A stretch of DNA of 64,000 nucleotides from Armatimonadota bacterium. GTDB taxonomy: Bacteria > Armatimonadota > JAAZEB01. Under the pieces are notes generated by a model, which saw nothing but the letters and a program-made list of their open reading frames with translations, made no database searches and was not told where the DNA came from. Below, piece by piece: positions 28,892 through 36,113 of this stretch; within the stretch, counting starts at the first letter, position 1, and every line of letters begins with the position of its first letter. The position numbers were made by a program, and so were the translations under genes. Where the stretch lies: positions 47,365-111,364 of the forward strand of contig JAAZEM010000139.1 in assembly GCA_012512265.1 (NCBI GenBank). Reading direction: 5' to 3'.

Positions 28892-29749
28892 ATGAGCGAC
28901 TTCAACGATGCATCGGAGTGCCGGCTCTCGCTGCGCCTGCGGGCTCCGGAGGGCATGCTCTCGGCGGACCAGCTGATGGTCCTGGGCGATGTCGTTCGGC
29001 GGCACGGGATCGGTTTCGTCCGGATCGTGGGGCGCAGTGGCCTGGAGGTGCCTGGGATCGCCTGCGAGGAGATCCAGACAGCCAAGGCGCTTCTCGAGGC
29101 CAGCGGCCTGGGGACCGCGAGCGAGGGTGGGGCGGGGAGCTCGCTCTCCGTCTGCTCCGGGCAGGGCCGGTGTGTCAGCTACTTTGTGGATGCGGGCACC
29201 CTGGCGATGGCGCTAAGCGGGCTTCTCGAGAGCGAAGCGATGCCGATGCCCGTGCGCGTTGCAATCTCGGGGTGTGCCGAGGCATGCAGCTGCCCCCAGA
29301 CCGCCGACATTGGATTTGTCGGCATCGTCGAGCCGATCCTCGTCCGGGCGGAGTGCCTGGGGGATGGCGCGTGCGTCGGGGCATGCAAGGAGGGGGCGCT
29401 CATCATGCGCCGCGGCCTGCCACGGCGCGACCCCCAGCGGTGCAACTTCTGCGGCGATTGTGTAGCGGCGTGTGGTTTCAATGCGTTGCGCCCGGCTCGC
29501 GTCGGCTATACGGTTTACGTGGGCGGGAAGGCAGGCCGTCGGCCTTGCCTGGGGGCGGAGCTCGCGCGCTTTGTCCCTGAGGAGGATGCCCCCGAGGTGG
29601 CCGCGCGCGTGATCGGCTTTGTGAGCGAGCGAGCTCGGCCCCGCGAGACCTTTGGCGCTGTGCTTCGCCGCATTGGCCTCGACGCGCTCCGCAGTTACGC
29701 CATCACTCGCCCATCCCAGCGCACCCGCCCCCAGGAGATGACGCCATGA
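28892..29749 (+). CDS. Siroheme/4Fe-4S nitrite/sulfite reductase-like protein with fused ferredoxin domain
   Basis: SVCSGQGRC (C-x5-C) and SGCAEACSCPQTADIGFVG (C-x3-C) siroheme-cluster signature; ferredoxin motifs CLGDGACVGAC and CNFCGDCVAAC. Start uncertain (ORF open from 28709). Confidence 0.82.
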   Translation: MSDFNDASECRLSLRLRAPEGMLSADQLMVLGDVVRRHGIGFVRIVGRSGLEVPGIACEEIQTAKALLEASGLGTASEGGAGSSLSVCSGQGRCVSYFVDAGTLAMALSGLLESEAMPMPVRVAISGCAEACSCPQTADIGFVGIVEPILVRAECLGDGACVGACKEGALIMRRGLPRRDPQRCNFCGDCVAACGFNALRPARVGYTVYVGGKAGRRPCLGAELARFVPEEDAPEVAARVIGFVSERARPRETFGAVLRRIGLDALRSYAITRPSQRTRPQEMTP

Positions 29750-30897
29750 CATCCCGCGAGCGAATCCTGACTACCCTGCGGCACCAGGAGCCGGATCGCG
29801 TACCGTTTGATCTGGGCTCTACCAAGGTGACCGGAATCCACCGCATTGCCTATGAGCGCCTGCGTCCGGCTCTCGGCCTGGCGCCGCGCGAAGCGGCAAT
29901 CAGCGACCTTACCCAACAGCTTGCCGCTGTCGATGAAGACCTCCTTCAGGCCCTGCGCGTCGATACGCGCGGCGTGGCCAGTGGCGACCCTTCCGGCTGG
30001 AGACTGTGCATCCGGGAGGAGGGCCGCTACCGCACCTTCACCGACGCCTGGGGATTGCCCCGCCGCATGCCCCGCGACGGCTGGTATTACGATCTTTGCG
30101 GTCACCCCCTCGCCGAGGCCACGTCGCCCGAGGAGATCCGGCGCTATCCCTGGCCGGACCCGCAGGACCCGGCGCGGTTCGCGGGCCTGCGTGCGCGCGC
30201 CCAGGCGGCGCGCGACACCGGGTGCGCCGTGATCCTCGGTGGCGTCTGCGCGGGGCTTACCGAGATGTGCCTCTGGCTCCGTGGCTTCGAGCGCTTCTTC
30301 ACCGATCTCGTTGCCGACCGGCCGATGGCCGAAGCGATGCTCGATCTCATCCTGGAAACGAAGCTGCGCTATTGGGAGCGCGCCCTGGCCGAAGTGGGCG
30401 ACCTGGTGGATATCGCGATGGAGGGGGACGACCTGGGGATGCAACAGTGCCTGCTGATGAACCCGCGCGTTTACCGCGAGGTGGTGAAGCCCCGCCAGGC
30501 GCAGCTCTTCGCCCACATCAAGAAGCAGGCGCCCGTCTTCGTCTTCTACCACACCTGTGGTAGTGTCGTCGAGATTCTCCCGGACCTGATCGAGGTGGGC
30601 GTGGATATCCTCAACCCGGTGCAGGTGAGCGCGGCTGGCATGGACACCCGGCGGCTCAAGGCGGAGTTCGGGCGCGATATCGTCTTCTGGGGCGGTGGAG
30701 TGGATACCCAGCGTATTCTGCCACATGGCACGCCGCAGGAGGTTCGCGATGAGGTGCGCCGGCGCATCGATGACCTCGCTCCCGGCGGCGGTTTCGTCTT
30801 CAACACCGTCCACAACATCCAGGCCGATGTGCCCCCAGAGAACATCCTGGCGATGTGGGAGACGTTGCAGGAGTATGGCGTCGGGAAAGCCGAATGA
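29746..30897 (+). CDS. Uroporphyrinogen decarboxylase-family methyltransferase (MtaA/MtvB/CmuA-like)
   Basis: MTSRERILTTLRHQEPDRVPFDLG...FYHTCGSVVEILPDLIEVGVDILNPVQVSAAGMDTRRLKAEFGRDIVFWGGGVDTQRILPHGTPQEVRDEVRRRI; H-x-C Zn motif; ATGA overlap with upstream gene. Confidence 0.9.
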   Translation: MTSRERILTTLRHQEPDRVPFDLGSTKVTGIHRIAYERLRPALGLAPREAAISDLTQQLAAVDEDLLQALRVDTRGVASGDPSGWRLCIREEGRYRTFTDAWGLPRRMPRDGWYYDLCGHPLAEATSPEEIRRYPWPDPQDPARFAGLRARAQAARDTGCAVILGGVCAGLTEMCLWLRGFERFFTDLVADRPMAEAMLDLILETKLRYWERALAEVGDLVDIAMEGDDLGMQQCLLMNPRVYREVVKPRQAQLFAHIKKQAPVFVFYHTCGSVVEILPDLIEVGVDILNPVQVSAAGMDTRRLKAEFGRDIVFWGGGVDTQRILPHGTPQEVRDEVRRRIDDLAPGGGFVFNTVHNIQADVPPENILAMWETLQEYGVGKAE

Positions 30898-31103
30898 TCC
30901 TCCTGGAGCGGGGGCTGCGCCCTCCCCAATTGCGGGCTGCCCTCGCGGCGGCTATTCCACTCGGGAAGGCTGGAAGTGCCTTTGTACGAGAGGGATCCCG
31001 TCGAGCACCATGAGAGGAGGACGGGAGCTGCACGGATTCTCCATGCGCGCCCTCCCCGCAGGTGGGGGAGAGCGACGGGGTTCTCCTGCACCCCTGAATC
31101 TCT

Positions 31104-31583
31104 ATGAGCAAGCATTCCCTTCAGGTGCGCGCGCGGCGCGCCGGCATATGGCCATGCCTGCGGTGCGTGGCCGTTCTCATCGGAGCCCTGCTCGCCGGAT
31201 GTGGCGGGGGAGGGGGCGATGAGCAGAAGGCAGATTACGACCCGCCCCGGATCGTCTGGGCGCGGTTCGAGCCCTCCTCGTTGGGCGATATCGGGGGCAC
31301 GGCGCGGATCATCGCCCTGGTGACCGATGCCTCCGGCGTGGCGTGGGTCCGGGCAACGCTCACCCGCCCGGATGGGTCGCAGGCGGTCCATGACATGACC
31401 TGGAACCAGGCGGGCTACTACGAGGTCTCGATCCAGGTGCCCGCTAACCTCAGCAGTGCCGATCAACGCTATTATGCGTCGATTAGCGCCGCGGATACCA
31501 GGGGAATCGCCAGCCAGGCCGTGTCGATCAGCCCGCTCACCGTCCGTAGCGATTCCGCTCCGCCTCCGCCCCCGAAACTCTAG
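31104..31583 (+). CDS. Secreted lipoprotein, putative Ig-like fold
   Basis: Lipobox LIGALLAGCGGGGG; IVWARFEPSSLGDIGGTARIIALVTDASGVAWVRATLTRPDGSQ. Confidence 0.7.
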   Translation: MSKHSLQVRARRAGIWPCLRCVAVLIGALLAGCGGGGGDEQKADYDPPRIVWARFEPSSLGDIGGTARIIALVTDASGVAWVRATLTRPDGSQAVHDMTWNQAGYYEVSIQVPANLSSADQRYYASISAADTRGIASQAVSISPLTVRSDSAPPPPPKL

Positions 31584-31586
31584 CGG

Positions 31587-32327
31587 TCAGGTGGTGGCCC
31601 AGCGCGCGAACAGCTCTTCGAAGCGGGTGCAGCCGGCCGTGCGCGCGGCTTCGAGGAACTCAGCCGCGCGCTCCGAGACAGCCGCCCACCGCTCTGGCAC
31701 GGCGTCCACGGTGAAAGAATCGGTCGCCTCGTTCCAACGGCAGATCTGTTGGTGGCTCATGGCGCCCGGGGTGCCGGTGGCCGCATAGACGGCACAGACG
31801 CGGCGCCGGTAGCCCGTCAGGGTGCGGTCGAGGCGCAGGAACGCCACCAGGTCAATCGCGGCGAACTCCTTCTCTCCCAGGCCGATGGATGGCCCGCACA
31901 GCGTCATCCGTAGCTCTTCTAGCGTGTCGGCGTGGATGCACGAGGCTGCCTGCACGCCGGGGGCGGCTGCGGCCTCGAAAAAGCCTCGCGCCGCGCCTCC
32001 CCAAAGGTAGGCATACCAGGGACCGGAGCCGATCTCGTGCGCCAGAAGGCACGTGTCCGGCGGCACGCTCCGGGGCGGGCCATCTGGCACGGTGACAATG
32101 CGCCTGCCCGGCGGGATGAAGGAGAGAAGCGCGGCCAGCACCGTCGTCTTCCCGGCGTTGCCAGGCCGGGCCGCGGTGAGCAGGGATGCGCCCGATGCCA
32201 CCGCGCCCGCCAGAAGCGAGGCCACCGGCAGATCCACGGTGTTGGCATCCACCAGGTCGAGCAGGCTGAGCATTCGGCCTCCCCGCTGGCTGAGCCCTAG
32301 GATCTCTCTCAAGTTGTGGTTGCGCAT
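31587..32327 (-). CDS. Divergent TadA/CpaF/VirB11-like secretion ATPase (orphan, short)
   Basis: ASLLTAARPGNAGKTTVLAALLSFIPPGRRIVTVPDG resembles VirB11/TadA Walker A region; ASCIHADTLEEL resembles the His box. No pilus/secretion genes adjacent. Confidence 0.6.
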   Translation of the reverse strand: MRNHNLREILGLSQRGGRMLSLLDLVDANTVDLPVASLLAGAVASGASLLTAARPGNAGKTTVLAALLSFIPPGRRIVTVPDGPPRSVPPDTCLLAHEIGSGPWYAYLWGGAARGFFEAAAAPGVQAASCIHADTLEELRMTLCGPSIGLGEKEFAAIDLVAFLRLDRTLTGYRRRVCAVYAATGTPGAMSHQQICRWNEATDSFTVDAVPERWAAVSERAAEFLEAARTAGCTRFEELFARWATT

Positions 32328-32432
32328 GGCTGCGGGTGGAGCGCGGGAGCCGCGGAAACGGTTTTCTCGCCGCGGCCTCCCGCGACTCCCGGCCTCCTCT
32401 CGGAAATCATCTTGATAGGGGACGCGCTCGCG

Positions 32433-33791
32433 CTATGAGCCCGGCGCGCAGGTGGCCGCGACCTTCGCGGCTTCTTCCTTCCACTTCTCGGGCGCCGCGG
32501 CAAACGGAACCGTCACAATCCGGTAGCGCAGCTCCTCATCCGCCGGAACGGTGCCCTTCATGAACGTCCTCAGGTAGTGCTTCCGGTAGCGCTCAGGCTG
32601 GTCCCAATAGAGGGTGGACCAGGGCTGGGCCTCCGGCACTTCGAGGACGTAGGTCACCGCGCCCTTCCCGCTCAGGGGATCGTAGATAGCGGACCACTTC
32701 GTGGGCTTGTCGAGCAACAGCTTCTTGCTGTCCGTGAAGGCGCCTTCCACCCGGGTGCCATCCGGCAGCTCGGCCAGGTATTCAGTGGCGGTGTGCGTCC
32801 ACGGGTGCATGAAGTGGTAGATGAGGTCGACCTTCGTCGGCTCGTCCGCCTTCATGACCACTTCTTCCCAGATGCGGTTGTTCGCAACGGTAATCGTCGT
32901 CTTGTAGCGGAGCGCGCGCACCTTCGATTCCTTGCGGAGGACGATCTCGCGACACCGGTAGGAAGCCTTGGGCTCGGCGATTGGCTTGCCATCCACCTCC
33001 AGCGCGAGAGAAAGCACCTCTTCGTTTTCGTTCTCGGTGTGCCCGCTGCCGATGAAGCCAACCCCCGGGAAGGACGCGACTGTGCCGTAGTGGGAACCCC
33101 ACCGGTCATGGCAGAGGCGGGTGCCCTGGTAATCGATTCGGTAGAGCGTCCAGAAGGAGCGGCTCTCGAAGCGCACCTGGAGGTCGCCGACATCGGCCAC
33201 TACCTCGGCCGGCCAGTCGTTTTTCACGGCCGGCTGATGTTTCTTCAGGATCACGTCATCCACCAGAACCTTTGCCTGGCAATTGCCGCTCTTTTCGTAG
33301 AAGGAGAAGCGAATGCAGATACTCGCCGTGCCTTCCGGAAGCGGATTGGCCGAGCCTTTGCCAAACTCGCCCCGGACTCGCTTCCAATCGTGCGGCGCCG
33401 ATTTGGTGTTGAGGCCGTAGAAGGCAATCTGGCGCAGCGCCTTCCCGGCGGCGTCGTAGCAGTACATGGAGAAAGCGAAGACGCCGTTCTTGATCTCCTC
33501 GTTCTTCAGGAGGGCGGTCACCTCATAGGCGGCATCGGCCTCCAGCGCCTTGCCAAGCTCCAGCTTCTCGGTTTCGACGCCGAGGATCTTCCCGTCCGGG
33601 TGCAGCTCGAGCACCTTGCCGCGCTCGCCGCCTGCATCCACGATGGCCGCCAGCGAGGGATCCCCAGGGCGAAAGACCCAACCCGACATCTCCTTATCAA
33701 AGCCGGGGTTGGGAAGCAGGCCGGCATCCTTCTCAGCGGCGCCAGCCGCGGTGGTCGTGATGGCCAAAAGGAATAGAAGCAGCACTCGCAT
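32433..33791 (-). CDS. Secreted protein with N-terminal CBM-like domain
   Basis: Signal peptide; LLPNPGFDKEMSGWVFRPGD...CIRFSFYEKSGNCQAKVLVDDVILKK typical of carbohydrate-binding jellyroll; C-terminal beta-rich region of unknown function. Confidence 0.6.
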   Translation of the reverse strand: MRVLLLFLLAITTTAAGAAEKDAGLLPNPGFDKEMSGWVFRPGDPSLAAIVDAGGERGKVLELHPDGKILGVETEKLELGKALEADAAYEVTALLKNEEIKNGVFAFSMYCYDAAGKALRQIAFYGLNTKSAPHDWKRVRGEFGKGSANPLPEGTASICIRFSFYEKSGNCQAKVLVDDVILKKHQPAVKNDWPAEVVADVGDLQVRFESRSFWTLYRIDYQGTRLCHDRWGSHYGTVASFPGVGFIGSGHTENENEEVLSLALEVDGKPIAEPKASYRCREIVLRKESKVRALRYKTTITVANNRIWEEVVMKADEPTKVDLIYHFMHPWTHTATEYLAELPDGTRVEGAFTDSKKLLLDKPTKWSAIYDPLSGKGAVTYVLEVPEAQPWSTLYWDQPERYRKHYLRTFMKGTVPADEELRYRIVTVPFAAAPEKWKEEAAKVAATCAPGS

Positions 33792-33924
33792 GGTGTCTCT
33801 CTCTGTGAAAACGGCGCCGAATGGCGCTCTCTTGGCGAGTCTATTCCAGGCTGGCCTGGCGAACTCCTCGTGGGATGCCGTCTGTGGAAGAGGCGAGCGC
33901 GAGGGGTTCGTAAGGGAAACGCCG

Positions 33925-35379
33925 CTATGGCTGGCCGGCGTGCGCCGGCGGAGGCGCCGGGAGGAGATGCTTCTCCCGATTCATGGTACCGTTGAGCATG
34001 TGGCGTTGGAGGACGAACTCGCCTTCGGGGCCGTGCACTTGAAGCAGATCTGCCGCCAGGAGGTGCCCCGGCTCCTCGCGGGAGAAGTGGAGGACGACGG
34101 CGGAGTAGGGCACGCCGTTGCGCGCCTCGAAGTAGCGGGCGCCGGCGCCTCCGGTCGTGCCGGCGTTGATGAAGGTGCTTCGGGGCGTGCGGCGTACCGA
34201 CGGGCGGTGGTTGTGCCCGTAAAGGATCACCGGAGCTACGCCACCGAGTTGCTCGGCAACGCGGTGGTTATGGACCAGGAGCACATGTGGGCGGTCGGGC
34301 AGGGCGGCGACGCCCTCGCGTATCTCTTTCTGAAGGCGATCCAGGTCTTCGCTGGAGGGGTTCACGCTGCCATAGCCCTGGCGCTTCGACACCAGATCCG
34401 GCCAGCCCGCGAAGCGGATCCCGTGCACCACCACGCTCTCGCCATCCAGCACGCGCACCTCGGCCTCGCGATCCAGCGTACGGAGGGTGGTCTGCGAATC
34501 GTGGTTGCCGGCGACCAGGAGCTGAGGTACCGGTAGCTGGCGCAGGCGCTGGATGAACGCCTCTTCCACTTCGGTTCCATAGTCGGTGATATCGCCGGTG
34601 TTCACGATCAGATCTACCTGAAAGTGGCGCGCTAGGCGCTCCACGAAATCGATCGCGACCGGGTTGTTGTGGAGATCGCTGATATGGAGCACGCGTAGGT
34701 CGGTCTGGGCGGGCACCCGGGGGCCGGAGTCGCCCAGGGAGGCGTAGAAACGCGCCAGGCTAGCGGCGATGGTGTCCATGCGCCCGCGAAGCCGGCTGAG
34801 GCGGGCGAGGCCATCGCGCGCGAAGCGGATTGCCCCGGGCGCCTCGGCCAGCGGCCCGGTATAGCGCGGGCTCGCGAATCCGCCGCGATCGTAGGTGCCC
34901 ACTGTGGCGACGAGCACCAGTGAGGTGGCGGCGAGGCCGACAAAGCCGGAGAAGAGGTGCCAGGGACCGGATCCGCGCAGCAGCATGAGGCTGGCGAGCG
35001 TGCCCCCGGCAAGGGCCAGGAGCAGCAGGCGGAATGCATACCGACCAATGCTGCGGCAGGCGCGCTGTTCCAGCTCGGCGAGCACTTCGCTGGCGTCGGG
35101 GATCTCCTTGGCCATGCGACGCACAGCGCCCAGATGGAGCCGGTCGAGCTGCACGGTGAGGCGCACGGGGGCGCGATGCGTGCGCGCGGTGATCTCGCCG
35201 ATGGGGGTGAGCACAATCGCGGTGTCGCCATGGCGCGCTGGGGCCACGGAAACACGTACCCGAACAAGCCCCCACGAATAGGCGGCGTGCCCGAAGATCC
35301 AGACAGCCAGCACGGCGCCAAGGATGCCGACGGTCCCGTGCAGTATCCACTCCATCCCTCGCCTCTGCTTCCTGAACAC
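33925..35379 (-). CDS. Membrane-anchored metallophosphoesterase
   Basis: VLHISDLHNNP, IVNTGDITDYG, VAGNHDS, VLLVHNHRV, ILYGHNHRPS; N-terminal TM helices. Confidence 0.9.
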   Translation of the reverse strand: MFRKQRRGMEWILHGTVGILGAVLAVWIFGHAAYSWGLVRVRVSVAPARHGDTAIVLTPIGEITARTHRAPVRLTVQLDRLHLGAVRRMAKEIPDASEVLAELEQRACRSIGRYAFRLLLLALAGGTLASLMLLRGSGPWHLFSGFVGLAATSLVLVATVGTYDRGGFASPRYTGPLAEAPGAIRFARDGLARLSRLRGRMDTIAASLARFYASLGDSGPRVPAQTDLRVLHISDLHNNPVAIDFVERLARHFQVDLIVNTGDITDYGTEVEEAFIQRLRQLPVPQLLVAGNHDSQTTLRTLDREAEVRVLDGESVVVHGIRFAGWPDLVSKRQGYGSVNPSSEDLDRLQKEIREGVAALPDRPHVLLVHNHRVAEQLGGVAPVILYGHNHRPSVRRTPRSTFINAGTTGGAGARYFEARNGVPYSAVVLHFSREEPGHLLAADLLQVHGPEGEFVLQRHMLNGTMNREKHLLPAPPPAHAGQP

Positions 35380-35478
35380 CAGACCACCTTCCGCACACCA
35401 CGTCCCGCGGAATCCTCACGACTGAGGACAGAACGAGGGGCACTCGGTTCCGCATCATCGCGCGTTGAGCTGCCGATC

Positions 35479-35508
35479 TTGACAAGGAAGCGGCTACCCC
35501 CATATAAT
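35479..35508 (+). promoter_or_regulatory. Consensus sigma70 promoter
   Basis: TTGACA-N18-TATAAT, not followed by a plausible CDS for about 600 nt. Confidence 0.85.
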
Positions 35509-35514
35509 GAACAA

Positions 35515-35712
35515 AAGGGGGGATACCCCTGCTCTTTGGATGCAGAAAAGCCCGACTGCGCGTGATAGTGCGCTCTCACTTTGCCCGGGCTACCCGGTGG
35601 CGAACGGGGTGTCGCCGGGGCTACCTGGAGGGGGACGTTCCCTTGGGCGCTCTGATTTTTGAAGGGTCCAGGTCAGCGCGGGATCTTCTCGTGGCCTGGA
35701 CCCTTTGCTTTA
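35515..35712 (+). ncRNA. Candidate structured non-coding RNA / leader RNA (family unknown)
   Basis: Consensus promoter upstream; local hairpins CTGC..GCAG, AGCCCG..CGGGCT, GGCGA..TCGCC; 3' hairpin AAGGGTCCAGG-N22-CCTGGACCCTT then TGCTTT. Confidence 0.5.
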
Positions 35713-36113
35713 CCGGGGAGAACGCAGCCAGAACCCTCGGGCGCAGCAACTTCCGCCAGACGATGGGGGGAGAAGGCTGGTGCGCATCGAAAAGAGAATA
35801 CACGTTGAACGGCACGCGTGGATGGGACGGAGGGTTTTCCCTATCGACCCGGAAGCTTGCACATCCGCGAGAGCGGGCCTCCGGGCCAGGCTCAACCAGG
35901 ATGTGAGCCGAAGCCTGCCCCAGAAGGCGCTGCGTTGCCTGCAGAGCCGATCCTTGCGAGGAAATGGTTGGTTGACTTGCTCTTCGCCCAGGAGGCCGCC
36001 GTGCGGCTGCCTGCGGTGAAGTGGGGTCAGTGTATGGAAACGAGCGGGTGGCCCGGGCGTCCCTGCTTCCGTGATCTCCATACCCGGAGGGCACTTGCTG
36101 AAGGAGATGGATA

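Noticed and set aside
35515-35712. RNase P RNA or 6S RNA as explanation for the structured region
   Set aside because: RNase P signature GAGGAAAGTCCGGGC absent; a single long 6S-like rod is not evident by eye, though 6S cannot be formally excluded without a covariance search.
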